From Mytilisepta virgata (taxonomy: Eukaryota; Mollusca; Bivalvia; Mytilida; Mytilidae): a stretch of DNA of 64,000 nt. The stretch spans positions 41,241,135-41,305,134 of the forward strand of contig CM051517.1 in assembly GCA_028015205.1 (NCBI GenBank). Direction: 5' to 3'. Positions 49,601-62,557 of the stretch are shown in pieces (the first letter of the stretch is position 1; the number at the start of each line of letters is the position of its first letter). A model generated the notes under the pieces. That model saw nothing but the letters and a program-made list of their open reading frames with translations. It made no database searches and was not told the DNA's origin. The translations under genes were made by a program, and so were the position numbers.

Positions 49601-52600
49601 TATTTTCCCACCAGTTTTTGCATGCGATTTTTGTGGTCATGTCAAAGATGCATACTTAGACACCCGTCAATTCATGTTACACAACCAAGTTCATAATACC
49701 TTGAACCGTTACTTCAAACATTATACTGTGGTCAAGATTATTGTCAATAATTCTCTGGTCTACAGGTGACCCATTTATTTATGCTGACACCGATGTTGGA
49801 CAAATTTGTTATTCTGAACAATATGGAGCATCTATGGAAGGTCCTTTATAAAATTTGCATAAATCAGCCCGGTCCATGAAACAAAATGGCCACCATGAGC
49901 ATTTACATGTTCTGATTGGTCAAAATGTAAAACTTCTTCTCCTCTGAAACCGTAAAGCCAAATGAACTGATTTTTTTACGTAGAAGATCTATGGAAGGTC
50001 CTTTACAAAATTGGCATACATCATCACGGTCCGTGAAACAAAATGACTGCCATGAGAATTTACATGTTCTGATTGGTCGAAATTTAAAACTTCTCCTCCT
50101 CTGAAACCGTAAAGCCAAATGAACTGATTTTTGGTATGGAGCATCTATGGAAGTCCTTTACAATGTTTGTATAACTCATCCCGGTCCTTGAAACAAAATG
50201 GCCACAATGAGCATTTACATGTTCTGATTGGTCGAAATGTAAAAATTCTTCTCCTCTGAAACCGTAAAGCCAAATGAACTGATTTTTGATGTGGAACATC
50301 TATGGAAGGTCCTTTACAAAATTGGCATAAATCATCCCGGACCGTGAAATAAACTGGCCGCCATGAGCAATTACATGTTCTGATTGGTCGAAATTTAAAA
50401 CTTCTTCTTCTCTGAACATAAAGCCAAATGAACTGATTTTTGGTATGGAGCATCTTTGGAAGGTCCTTAAATTTAAAACTTCTCCTCTGAAACCGTTTGG
50501 CCAATGAACTTATACTTGGTATGAAGCATTTGTAGAAGATCATTTACAAAGTTTCCAGAAATCAATCCAGTCTGTCAAATCAAATCAAAAGTTTGTGACT
50601 GCCAAGTGAGCGATACAGGCTCAGCCCACTGAGCCTCTTGTACGAAAATAAATGAATCCACAGTATTTATTTTTTATTAAAACAAAACAAAACTAAAATA
50701 GTAAATTCTCTTTCCTTAGTAGTTCAAACACTATCTTTGAACATACTTTTCAGTACTTTTACTTTCTAATAGTACATGTAGATCATGACATATAGTTTCT
50801 TCATAACAGTAAATTGGCTAGACATTGTTAATGGAAGAGGAAATAAGTAGATGAGTTATGAGTGTTATCTTCTTTAAGACATCAAAAATAAACGATAGCA
50901 AGAAAAACACTTTTTTTATTCTTATTTTTATCAAGTAGAAAAAAATATGTTTAAGTGCAATTTCCTAAGAAAAACAGTCTTCTTATTCAAAGTTTGAAAA
51001 AGTATTGCAGGCGGGCAATAGGTCATGTGTTTGGTCCTTCGGGCAGCTTTTGAACAGTAATGAAGGAATGTTGATCTGTTGAATTTACAAGTTTCTATCA
51101 TTTTTTTTCTGTGTAATGTTCAATGGAGTAAGAGAATCATTTAAGTGAATAAAATGAAGGTATGATATATACTTCATCAGTGCATATATATATATATATA
51201 TTTATATATATTACTTTTATAAATGGTTGCATCTGGTCATTTTTAATTTAACTGTTACAAAACAAAACAAATATCAAAGAAAAAACACAAAATGGCTGCT
51301 TGCCTTGCTAAGTCAATTTTATGTAGCTACATACATGATATACTGGCATTCTTGAGATATTCATATAATCTAAAAGATTTTTCAAAAGTCTGGATTGAAA
51401 TAGATTTATGAAGTTTACAGTAAAAGAAAATAGTAATGTACAATGTGCATTAAAAGAACTTCCTTTTATTTCCTTAATCTTTGTCGCATACATGTATGGA
51501 TTTTGTGTCAAGAACTGATCCGTTATATTCCTTCTTTTATATTATAAATTGTTCCTTGTAAATTTTCTTATGTCATACATGTGATGTGAGAACTGTTAGG
51601 TCTGTTGTATTGAAACAAAGAATATCATTGCTTAAGCCAGAGACTAGTGTAAAAACTTTCACAATGACATATATTATAAAATTAATAAATGTGAGAAATG
51701 TACATTTTATCATTTTTTTACATTCATGTATGTATATGATCTCTCTGATGTAAAACATCCTCTTTTTCATTTAGGTGGGGTAGTGGTACATTTAAGCAAT
51801 CTTATCTTAAAGTGGGAAATTTATAAATTTTTTCACTGTTCAGCTTTACAATGAGTGTATTTATACTAGGAATACCTTGCATGTTTTGCTTCTATAATTA
51901 TTTATTTCAAATAAATTTTTAAAATTTTATACAGTGCCTACATCATTTAGATTCTATTGTGACAAGCAAATATATGTATATGTTACAGGTATGGCAGACA
52001 TATTACTGTTGTCTACTTTTATTTTGTCCTTCCAAAAAATTGCAATCTTTTGAGTTAAAGATCAAACTTGTTGGAACTCTTTTATTCAAATTATTAACAA
52101 GAAGATTTGCTGATTGACCGTAAGCCAAATTTTCCCTCACTGTTTGAAGTGACGCAAACTACCCAGCCAAATGCCTGTGTGCTGTTTCTTTGATAATAAA
52201 TATTATAAATCTGGTTGAAAATTCAATACTTTCAATACAGCAAACTAATGCTTAATATGAAAAAAAAGGTTGAAGAGTATTTTTTGGTCTGATGAATCTT
52301 GGATTAAGTATATGATCTGTACAGTTCGAAAATGTATGCACTCATAACCCTGTACAAAATTCCACCGTACAAGTTATAAGATGAAAAGTTTAACCCAAAA
52401 AGTGTATAAACGTCTACAAAATTTCAGGAAAGATAAAGGTTAAAGGGGATAAAAAAGAATATTGTTTCCTCATTTTAAACCTACTTTTAGTAGTATAACT
52501 CCATTAAAGAATATAGTGATATAACATGTTATTATCCTGCACAGGAAATCAGCTGTGGGCAGATAATGAAATATTATGCAATGATTGAGATCAGATCTAG

Positions 52601-55600
52601 TCTGTATGATGAACCACTGCTTTCCCCAGTGAATCTTTATAGTCTCATAAAATTGATTTACTATAATGCCTTTTGGTACAGGAATACTTACATTATTTAT
52701 ATTGGAACAAACTGGAGATCTCTATTATTGTGATTCTTATTGGTGATGTTTTATTTTATTACACAAGAATATGACCTTAAGATACTCAAAGTGCAAAACA
52801 GAAATTAATTAGAATATAAATAATTCAATGTTTTGTCAAAGTTTATGACACTACAAAGAATCAGAAATTGAGGGTAGATAAATTTTATAGATGAATATTA
52901 GTTTGTGTAAGCATTTTATTGTGTTTCTTATAACAAAAGTTGTAAACCAAAGACAGATCAGTGCTTTTCAGCTGCAATGGTAGCATAAGAAATAGTTAAA
53001 ATGATCTAAAGTTTTTACATGTAACCACAAGCATGTCAGCGATATTTGATATAAAGATCCATGGAGAATTGTTAGCCATGCTCCCATAAGATATTGGAAC
53101 TTTTATGGTCAACATTTGAGATTTTGGGTCCGAACCCAAGTCTTTGCTAGGTGTGCTTGACCCTATCTTAATTGACAATGATTATCAGTTTTCCTATCAA
53201 AGCTGCTTGGACTTCACCTGCCAGCAAAAAAACTGGTAAACCAAACCATAAGATATATATAGTTCATTAACTTTGACTTTTTTTGTCAAAGTTTGATCTT
53301 AAGTCAATTCAGCCGGAACCACATGTGACTAGTAAGTTATATTTATAAGATTTAAAACATGTCATTTTCACAAAGATAATACAGCTCTGCCCTCTTAGAC
53401 ATTGTTCACTGACCTTGGATTTTTTTCATGTTACAATAATAGGATATCTTTGGTATGCAGTTGTAGAACCATTACTACATCTCATTTTGAGTTAAAGGTT
53501 TGATTAAATCAGTTTCACTGACAATACTTTATATGATAAATTGGGTATACAGTTGGATAAGTAATGGTTCTCATTTCCATAGAGATTATTTAGTCCTGTC
53601 TCAAGCTTCTGGTTTATTAACTGATTTTTTTCATGTTAAAGTGTTTGAATAGAACTAGTTGTAATTATGGTCAGTGATATTTGTTATGAAGTTGCATTCC
53701 CAATTTTCATGGAGATAATTTAGTTCCCCTTGAAATATGGTATGTTGTAGTTTGATATGAGCAGAAGAGACATATCTTTTATGAATAAATTCAGGTTATT
53801 AAGGGAGCAACATTGTTAACAAGTACAAACAAAAAAATAAATAATCTAACAGGAAACATAATTAGAATGCACATGCTTTGTGTTTTACATGCATCTTAAA
53901 TTTGATTAAAGGCACATGTTAAGTACATTAGTACTAACATATACTTCATTCATTGGTTTTTAATGTCCCTGCAAAAGAAACATTCGCATAGCCTTTTATT
54001 TTAATATTAAGTTCCTTAATATAATACTCCAAATTTTTTATTAGAATGTTAAGGAGAAGAATGCATAAATGATATAGGTATAAATTACTGAAGTTTATCT
54101 ATATTGTGGATTCTTTTCATTTAACTTACATAGTTGACAAATGTGCAATATGTAGAGTTCCTTGAGGACCTTTAAATCCTTGAAAGTACTTTAAATTGAA
54201 TGTAGAAGTCATTAATTGCCTTTGTAAAACTAGAATTCTATACATGGTACTTGAGCGTCCTTGAAAATTGGAAATGCTTTGTACACCTCACTGTAAGCTC
54301 ATTAAGCCCTGGAAAACTGAAATTAAGAATCTTAATGATGTACATGTAGTAATTATGGATAACTACTTGAATTTTAGGACCAAAAGTTTGAATTATAACC
54401 CTGGACTATGCAGCATTCCTAGTTTTCAACTTGTATCATTCAAAGTCTGTATTGTAATCACAAACTACTTTTTACACATTTTGAAATTTTTGCAGTCATC
54501 ATCTTCAACACAAACATTTGTTTACCCACATTGTACAAGAGTGTATAAATTGAAAATCTCAATTATGTACATGTAATTGTTTTCATGAGATTTGGCTATT
54601 GATGAAGTTGTTCTTTAGATTTGTATATAAATATGCAATTAGTGTACTGATGTTCTTTTGTAGCTGGCATGGCAATAGAAGCTTTTGTTATTTAGTGTCT
54701 GTTGTCTGTCTTCCTATTCCCCAATCTCTTGAACTAAAACTTGGCATGGAACATATACGAAAAGGTCCTTTCTATGAAATTTGCTCATGATATCCCAGTT
54801 TGACATGGCAGCAATAGTCAGTACAGGGTTCTTGTTTCTGATTTGCTAATTTTTATTTCAGTCTTCTCCTCTAAAAATGCTGGGCCAAATGAAAGAAACG
54901 TAATGTAAAGTATTTTATTATTGCCAAATTTAACTCATAAAGAAGGAAGACTAATTTATTGGCAATTTAAGTGAATTAATACTTTTGTCTGATTGAAATA
55001 GAGACTCATCTGAGGTGTGTGTATACATGTATATAAGTTGGTCTCAGTGATATTTCCTCAGCCAGACTACAACTTGTAATGTGAATGGAGGCCATGGCTG
55101 ATATTGTTTTCTGATTAGTCATTTAAAAGAAAAAAGAATCTTTACTGAAATGTTCCCTGAATTGGAATTTCAAAGAGTGTTTTTCTGTGAAAGGTCTGTA
55201 AAGAGTCTCCCATTTTATCTCTGAAAGTAACTTAATTCTACCACAATTTCTGATTGGTCAGTTCATGACCATTATCTCTTCAGGGGCCATTAGAGTTCTA
55301 GTATAACTGGAATTTTCAAATTTTGTCTCCTTTGAAACATTGGCTGCATTGGCATGTTTCTAGTCGACCAATACAAGCTCAGTGCTTGAGTAATTTTCGA
55401 CCTGATTTACCATTGTAAAAATCCAGTTATTATAGTTTGTGGTAAATCAAATGGTCAGGCTGGCTCAAAAACAGTGATAAAAGAAAATCTGGTTTGCTGT
55501 CAGATTGCATCTTGTTTATTTTTGTTCTGTTGAACCACAAATAGCACTATTCTTTAAAAAAACCCATTTTATTTCAGAACAAAATAGGAGATACTCCAAT

Positions 55601-56922
55601 ACATTCTGCTGCCTGGAGAGGACATGCTGATGTTGTCAAGTTATTACTAGAACATGGTGAGTCTTTGTAGATGAGAAATGTGTTACACCAAGAAAATTGG
55701 TGACCTGCAATGTTTATGTACCGGTAAATAAAATTTCTATTTAGTGAACAAAAAATATTGGTTGTTTTCAGTGGGAGATGACCCATGGAAGATCACTGCA
55801 CCTGCATCGATCTCTCACTGTTGTGACGTTAAATCAGAATTCTTTTGTCATACCTTTTGACCAATCACTTTGTGGAATGTGCTCAATGAATTTACATAGG
55901 TACATGATTAGGAAACCTGAAAATTGAGTATTTACAGGAGAAATTGGTACTTATACTCGTTCAAAGGTAAAGAACTGGAAAATCTCGGCTCGCTTTTAAA
56001 AATTTTAAATTTAAAAAATCTGCTGCACTCCACTCGGAAAAGACATGAATTTTAAAAATCTGTTGAAGATTTTTCCAGTCTTTACTTTAAACTTGTGTAA
56101 GAACCTATTATTCTTAAAAAGAATAGTTATGTTAGAGGTATTATTGATTTGACCTAAAATATACACTAAAGAATTCTTTTAAAATGCAATGTATTAATAT
56201 TTTTCAATACCAAAAAAAATAGCTTTTATACTGATGGAATGGTCCAGGTAATTTTACTATAAGTGTTGTAAATAGCAGTGATCACTACAGTTAATAGTTA
56301 TTGAATTGCAGTGGTACTCTCTGTATACTAGTATGGTCACCAAGGTTACCCAAACTGTCAACTAAATATATAAAATTGCATCTTTAGGGAGACAGTGTAT
56401 TATTCTTTTTCAATTTTATGAGTGAATTTAATTTTTGTTATAGGTGCTAGAGTAGATCTGATGAACAATGAGAAGAAACTTCCTTATGATTTATCAAAAG
56501 ACCCTGAAACAGCTGCGTCATTGAAATTAGCAGGTGAGTTATACAATTGTAAAATTCATGTTAATTTAGTACTTTTTGTAGAGAATACAATTCAAACAAT
56601 AAACTGAAAATTTAGCTTCATGTTATTTGTGTTGAAATAAATTCAGGATTACAGTAAACATAGAAGGTATATAAATGTGGAAAATACAGACATTTTTGCG
56701 GGTTATTGAATATTAATGCTTAGAAAAACATAGTCAGGCATTGAATATTGAAAGAGCTTTAAACTACAGCATTTTACCTTTGCAAACTAAGCATCCAGAA
56801 ATGTTATTTAGTGATTTATTTATATATTTATTTTATTTGATTTGTCTATTTATTCTTTTGTTGTTGTAGTTGCCCCACGAACATTATCACAAGATTACGG
56901 AGATGAAGAAGACTCAGACTAA
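40608..56922 (+). CDS. OSTF1: Osteoclast-stimulating factor 1 orthologue (SH3-ankyrin adaptor)
   Basis: Eight exons: 40608-40656, 41606-41652, 45657-45774, 46930-47021, 48158-48277, 55578-55656, 56444-56533 and 56870-56922 (TAA). The total is 648 bases, 215 aa, and every phase joins (1,0,1,0,0,1,1). A Pro-rich start ([17 protein letters not shown]) precedes an SH3 domain at about 18-73 with [17 protein letters not shown], the DWWKAK tryptophans and GLIPSNYV. Three ankyrin repeats follow: [12 protein letters not shown] (80-), [13 protein letters not shown] (112-) and [24 protein letters not shown] (146-169). The acidic tail is DYGDEEDSD. The human protein is nearly the same length (214 aa). 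OSTF1 is a cytoplasmic adaptor binding Src-family kinases and Cbl; in a mollusc the role is inferred from orthology. Introns 2 and 5 carry large repeats, and intron 3 begins with the exon-derived array described separately. Confidence 0.96.
42689..44740 (+). mobile_element. AGCTCACCTG-type dispersed repeat, copy 2
   Basis: Begins 'agctcacctgacccaaaggg' and ends 'ccaggtgagcaatacaggct', inverted at the tips as in the 7546-8835 copy. The right half (about 44010-44640) is a tandem array of roughly 150-bp units with 'aactac.t..ccaattggaac', 'agcaatggtcctta' and 'ccaagatgg.c.cc'. A different repeat (43074-43815) is inserted in the middle. It fills half of OSTF1 intron 2. Confidence 0.82.
43074..43815 (+). 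mobile_element. Nested repeat with 147-bp internal duplication
   Basis: Starts 'gagcctgcgacgtagagata' and ends near 'cacgacaggcaagaca'. An internal unit beginning 'aaggattgtaaggtgtacat' at 43487 recurs at 43634 almost unchanged, a period of 147 bases. A weaker earlier unit precedes them. The host repeat resumes on both sides, so this is a later insertion. Confidence 0.65.
45731..46510 (+). repeat. Decaying tandem array seeded by OSTF1 exon 3 and its splice donor
   Basis: The first unit, 45731-45785, is coding: the last 44 bases of exon 3 ('ggcaaagtgtggcaataaaa', 'taggactgatacctagtaat', 'tatg') plus the donor 'gtaagatatca'. About a dozen diverged copies follow directly in intron 3, each with parts of 'aagtgtggcaataaaatagg', 'ctgata.c.tagtaatta' and 'tggtaagatatca'. 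Clear donor-like copies are at about 45929, 46194, 46261 and 46466. Unit length varies between about 30 and 75 bases. Copies contain stops and indels, so they are not alternative exons as they stand. Confidence 0.8.
47702..47994. mobile_element. Short TIR element of Tigger/pogo style
   Basis: Starts 'acagtcaaacttcggtagct' followed by 'tgaactc', and ends 'aacttgaactaccgataaaa...tactgt'. The outermost five bases (ACAGT/ACTGT) are inverted, and 'ttgaac' words recur on both sides. A TA stands at both borders. No transposase. In OSTF1 intron 4, about 160 bp before exon 5. Confidence 0.55.
49780..50645. repeat. Tandem array of about 155-bp units, AGCTCACC family
   Basis: About five units, with 'gaactgattttt' near 49963, 50119, 50276 and 50428. 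Each has 'tatggaaggtcctttacaaa', 'catgagcatttacatgttct', 'gattggtcgaaat' and 'ctcctctgaaaccgtaaagc'. It ends 'agtgagcgatacaggctcag...gagcctcttg', the right terminus of the 7546 and 42689 repeats. It lies in OSTF1 intron 5. Frames of 71-132 aa on the minus strand (e.g. 50145-50543) are translations of the array, not proteins. Confidence 0.85.
54650..55400 (+). repeat. Old AGCTCACC-family remnant
   Basis: Diverged words of the same family ('gaactaaaacttggcatgga', 'ggtcctttctatgaaatttg', 'gctgggccaaatg', 'accaatacaagctcag') are scattered here. The rest of OSTF1 intron 5 (50646-55577) shows no gene; a (TA)n run is at 51185-51208. Confidence 0.45.
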
Positions 56923-56976
56923 TTGTTGTTATAATACTTTGTTTTATATATGTTTATGCATTTAAAAATATATGTT

Positions 56977-56982
56977 AATAAA
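56977..56982 (+). terminator. First OSTF1 polyadenylation signal
   Basis: AATAAA 54 bases after the stop. Further AATAAA words at 57142 and 57276 could give longer 3' ends. Which is used cannot be read from sequence. Confidence 0.45.
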
Positions 56983-57992
56983 TGATTTATAGCTAAGTCA
57001 GGTATTGTTAAACAATATATGCATGTTACATGTAGATGGTTAATTTTTGTAATATGCAGGAGGGAATTAAAAGTACAAAAAGTACGAAATTTGAGATTTT
57101 TATATTTATCTTATTTGTATCTTCCATTTTGAGATTTTTTTAATAAATGTAACCAGTTTTGAAGAAAGTTTTGTTTTTGTTGACAGGTTTACTTTTGCTA
57201 GAATATATGTATTTTTTCAGAATATGCATAAAAACAAATTATTTGGTCTGAAATAGAATGGTGGATGGGCATTTGAATAAAGATAACTAAAATATTTCAT
57301 TTTTCTGTACCAATTTTCTTTTTTCATTATTCATAATCTCTAGAACATTTTGTCTTTAACTTTTTACCATCCACATTTTAACAATTTTCATAAGATTAAG
57401 ATGGGAAAATAACGACTTTAGTACTGTGAAACACTTAATATTCATGGTACACCAATATTTGTGGATTTGTGGACAACACAATCCATGAATTTCAAATCCA
57501 ACAAAATATATATGTCAATCGCTTTTATTACCAAGAAATATCATATTGCCAAGAATGACTATGTACATTCAAATCAATGAGGAAGTTAAAATTACCAAAT
57601 TTTCAGGGGAGCTATGCTAATTTGCTGAACAGGGTGGGCTTAGATAATAAATTAAAATATAGACATACTTCAAACAATGTACGTGTTATGGTTATTTTTT
57701 AACAGTTTGTCACTTCCGCTCAGCAGCAATTTCGTAGTAAGGTCTTAATTTAAGGTCAGATTTTCCACGATATTCATGATATTAAGAAGGTTTTGTTGAC
57801 TCAATTTATAAATTAGTAATTTATTTGGCTTCGGGTAGCAATCATCGTTATTACAATATATTTTGATAAAGGTATGGTCATTGATTAATACAGGTATTAA
57901 TCAAATCTTGGACAAACCATATTGGTGACCTTGTTGATCACACTTAATTTTTTAAATAAATGTTCAAAATGTCGTATTAGTTAATTAAAATT

Positions 57993-58495
57993 GGTGTGGG
58001 ACATTTAAGTGGATTGATAGGACAATTTAGTGAAAAAAAATTGACGTTTTAGTGGAAGTTTTATGGACATTTTAGTGGAAAATGTAAAGGACAAATAAGT
58101 GGAATTGGAAATATTATGTGGACATTTTAGCGGGAGATTTTTAGTAATGTCTGGGTCATTCAGCTGTGAAACATCTTCATATTTGTTAGTTTGGATGTTC
58201 ATCTTTGGAAACACCTCGCATATGTGTTTTAGGCAAAGGAGGATATGTCTTTCTTCTTTTTCTATACACAACTTTTGCAACACTTTTCAGATTGTTTGAA
58301 GCTCCTCCACTTGCCGATCTTGTTAAGCGTGTCGAATAATCTTGGAGGGTCTTTGGGTAATAATCATTAATCTTCTCACTGTTGTTGATATTTTTGCTGA
58401 CTATACATTGTATGTTAAAAAATAATAAAAGTTACATGTTAAAATGTTCCCCTAAAATGTCCATTGTAGTCCCCACTAAAATGTCCATTCACACC
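57993..58495. mobile_element. 503-bp element with iterated GGACATTTTAGTGG
   Basis: The ends 'ggtgtgggacatttaagtgg' and 'ccccactaaaatgtccattc' + 'acacc' are inverted. Within the left 150 bp the 14-mer ggacattttagtgg or a close variant recurs about six times; two to three inverted copies stand at the right end. Such subterminal repeats are typical of transposase-binding sites in hAT-like and similar elements. No protein is encoded. Confidence 0.75.
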
Positions 58496-58499
58496 TTTA

Positions 58500-61400
58500 G
58501 AAAATCCGATAAAATATCCTGCATCCAAAACAATAATTGTATTTTTAAACTCATTTAAGATTGCCTTATACAAATAATAATAATGTGAAGTATGTTTAAA
58601 CAGTAAGCTTAGTGATCTGCTTGTTTTTGAGGTATAATGTACTTATTTATAGTAGTAATATATTATATTTCTTGATGAGATGTGATGGCTGAAATTATGA
58701 CAATCTATAAGAAACTTCATTTTACACCATAGGGCATCTTCCCAAGTCAAGGTTTGAATCTGCTTATGCTGCAAAAATATTCTTGAAATAGGTTATGTAC
58801 ATGTATAAAATTGACCATAGTAGACTATCTACCTACAGTGAAAAAGTACATTGTATTCAAAAATATTTCATGTAAGGAAACAGCTGAAGGAAATTGACAG
58901 AAACATTTGAATGTTGTTTTTGTTTTTTGAGACCATTCAGTGGTTGTGAATAGAGAATATTAGTGGGCAATACAATGTTTGGAAATCGTTTACAGATGGC
59001 ACTGATGTAGTCCTGCTGATTCTAAATGAAATGTGAAGGTTTTTGTTTAGAGAGCGAAAGTGGATCTTAAACCCTTAACTTGGGAAGGTGACCATATAGT
59101 AGTTCGTACAAGTTATTTTTAGATGTAATATGATTTTAATGTGACATACACACATATCATAAAACTAATTCAGGTTATTCAAAATTGAAAGTTGTCTCCC
59201 TTAGTCAGTGTGGATTTTTAACTAAATTTTTCAGTGGAGGAATCTTTTAAGTGATGAAAAGAGACCCAGTTTGTTGTCAATTTGACAACTCGCTTTATGT
59301 TTCAAAGTGCAATGACAATTAGATGGTATAATCCTTTGTATCCTAAAATCATGCCCAAATATTGTATGAAAGAGTAAGTGATAACAGATAGTTTAGATTT
59401 TTGCATATGTAGTTGAATGACAACTATACAACATAACCCTTGATATCTTAAAAGATACTTTGATGTAATTAGTACTTAGAAAGTACATGTAAATCTTGAA
59501 TATTAAATGGAAGAGTAAGTGGTTACATAATGATAGGTAATTACACATGAAGAGAAAATAAATTAAACCTTTTCTGTACTATCTTTTCTAAAATGTTTAC
59601 TAAAATTAGCACAAGAGATAATAGAGTATGTCACACTAAAAGCAAGAGATATTCAGAAAACTTTGAACGTGTATTATGATTAAGGCCACCATTTAAATGT
59701 CTGTTATAATTGTAAATTGTGGAATAAAGAAAAAATGTATATCTCATTAATGTTTGATGAAATTGTTTATTTCCAATATATTTATATATATTACCGGTAT
59801 CTTATCTGTGATTCTCGATATCTGTGATTTAGTCAATAGTTAGAAACCATGAAAAGTACAAAGTATATATTATATATCCTTTAACCATATTCTGTGATGA
59901 TAAAATATAGATTTACTTCTAGTATTTTGGTATAAATATTTTTTTTCAGTTGATACCTCTCTTCAGAATGAAATTAAATTCATGAAAAGACAAATTGACA
60001 AATAGAAATAAATTAATTTTTTTCTTCCAACCCTTTTACCTTGCTTTTCAGTGGACTTTACAGTATGTGCAATGTACATCCACTATACATATATTTTTAT
60101 TGACAACTTGTAGTTGATGATATTAAGTTGTTACATATACCATGATATAGGTAAATATTCTATTTTGTTGCACAAAATATGCATATTTGACTTATCAGTT
60201 GTCCTCTTGAAAAAATGACCAGAGAGCTATGATATATGATGCTCTATGTTTTGTGATTCGAAACATAAAGTTTGTTTTGTTTTTCATTTTCTTTTTCCTT
60301 GCTTTCATATCTTTATCTTTCTTTCTTACTTTTTTCTTTAGTAGTTCTTTGTTGCATAAGATCTTATTATAAGATGTGTGTTTTAAAAGTAATCATATTG
60401 GAAAAAAATAAAGCGTTATGTGTCTTTAAATAGGTGACATCTTGCATTTTCTCTATAACAATAATTTTAATCAACTTGCCATTAGTATGTTATCTCATTA
60501 TTTCATTAAAATGTATTATGTTTATATTTGGAATGTGCATTGTTTTAAAGAGATGTCCATCATTCAGATATAAATCCCTTTTCTTTTTAATAAAAATCTT
60601 TGTCAGTCAAAAATGTAAGATATCACATGAGTTGGGTTGAACTTGAAACTGTAAGAAAATTGATTAAAGGAAAAATTTTTATAATGAAACTTTTTAAAGA
60701 ACCTTGACATTTAAAATGATACAAAGACAAAAACTGTAGTTGTTAATTTCAAATAACTAAAACACAGACATAAAAATTCTAATTCTATAATGAAGCGGAA
60801 CCATTTTCATATTGTAATACAGTAATTCACTATGCCTCTATAATTTCCAGTCATTAATGATTTATGACAATACACAACTCATTTGCCAAATATTTAATGA
60901 AAATTATATTGTATGTCAGACATATGGATTGGCAGCGCTAAAAAGATATAAAGTTGCTAGATTATTATACAGTCCGATGTATTCATTTGATTGTTGTTTT
61001 GTCATATTTGAAACATTCCAGTTTATTTCAGAGAGTCGATCCTTTGTATTATAATATCAAAACCACTATTTATATGAGTTTTAACATTAAAGATATCATA
61101 TTTATAGTAATTTCTATTGTTTTGCTTTATATTGAAGGATATTTGATCAATAGTAATTACATCTTTTGAGAATTTTTAGACAATGTAATTTTTCACCAGA
61201 CAAGTTTTCTAGTGCAGATACAGTGTCTTGTGGTTTAAAGGCCCTTTTATTTATTGATACTTCATCTTACTATTCATTCAAACAAAGCATACTGTGATTT
61301 AGTCTACTCTACTCTGATTTTTTTTTTGTTATACCTTTTATTCAAACTATGATTTTTTAGGTTCAGGCCTTTCTGTATTAATTAATTATATATACTTTGG

Positions 61401-62435
61401 ATTTCTGCTCTCTATTGATTCATTTTTTCTCATAAATTTTGCACCAGAAATTTTTTTCTGGGTTAAGGACTCTTTGTATTAATAATTTTCTTTTGACATA
61501 GTTATTATACATGGATAACAAGAATAGATTTTGCCAGGACTAAACATATGCATTATTTATCACCTTTGAGCATTTTACCCCTTCTGAAAACTGGGAATTT
61601 GTTTTAAATAAGAAATGGATGTGATTTTATTGGAGAAGTAGGAATTCTTTTTAACAATCTATAAATCAGGCTTATTTTATTAACAACACTAAAGGTTGAA
61701 ATTTTGTATACACACTCACTAGCCCAGGACATTTTGGGCCATTTTCCCCTGTTTTTCTTCCAATCATTACTGTTAATTTTAAAATTTTAAATATTTAACA
61801 ATATCCATAGCAAATGATGGTATATAATATATTTGAATGTTTAAGAACATTAATTAAATGCTTAATCATTTATAAAGACAATCAGAGTTAGCAAACATTG
61901 TGTGTGAATTGTTGGAAGTGCAGGACACTTACAACCAAAACCATTTTGTTGTCACATGTACCCAGATACAATGTACATGCACTCATTTACAGCAAACATT
62001 GAGGGTTTATTTTGAGTGTCCATGTTGAACAACTTTCTAGAAGACCACTAAATTGCAAATGTGTGTCAAAACTATCCGCCATAGTGATATTCAGATATAT
62101 AGTATTTTGCTGTAACTTATTTGGTTATTATTCACAAATCTTTAAAGAAAAGGGGGTGGGGGGTGCTCCTACTCCTAACGGCTGATCGTTAACTTGTTGG
62201 GAATAAAAATTTATCAGCTTGGGTATATATAATTGATCAGTTGCATAATCTACATTTTGCGAAGATTATATCAGCTGCGAAATATAGTTGATCTGTATTA
62301 GGGTCTGAAATTGTGAGTGAAAATTCAGTAGCCCTACTCTTTTACTAGCCTTACATTATCATTATAAAGAAAAGGACCAGATTTGGGGAAAAAATTGTTG
62401 ATGGAAAATACAGACCAAAAATAGGGTATCTAGCA
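58500..62435. other. Intergenic stretch, nothing recognised
   Basis: AT-rich sequence with frames no longer than about 70 aa, none with a domain, signal peptide or matching splice sites. A segment near 61900-62050 ('gcaggacacttacaaccaaa') resembles the hairpin family at 18050. Part of it could be a long OSTF1 3' UTR or another gene's intron. Confidence 0.5.
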
Positions 62436-62557
62436 TTAAGGATTGACTGTAATTTTTTTTTCAGTCTATGAAGAAATAACCTCATTCACGTGGTGCACAC
62501 TAAATAACCCGGGGTTATTACGAATAGACTGAAAACAAAATTACAGTCATTCCTTAT
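62436..62557. mobile_element. 122-bp hairpin MITE
   Basis: The left arm 'ttaaggattgactgtaattt' + 'cagtctatgaagaaataacc' pairs with 'ggttattacgaatagactga' + 'aattacagtcattccttataa', with a loop around 'cattcacgtggtgcacac'. Arms match with a few mismatches. After it (62558-64000) I see no gene; a 73-aa minus frame at 62711-62932 is unrecognised, and 62946-63065 has eroded 'ggggcgggtc' and poly-C sequence. Confidence 0.82.

Noticed and set aside
50145..50543. 132-aa open frame on the minus strand with repeated [13 protein letters not shown] blocks
   Set aside because: It is a direct translation of the 155-bp tandem array; the repeated peptide blocks follow the DNA repeat, and there is no start, splice or domain context.
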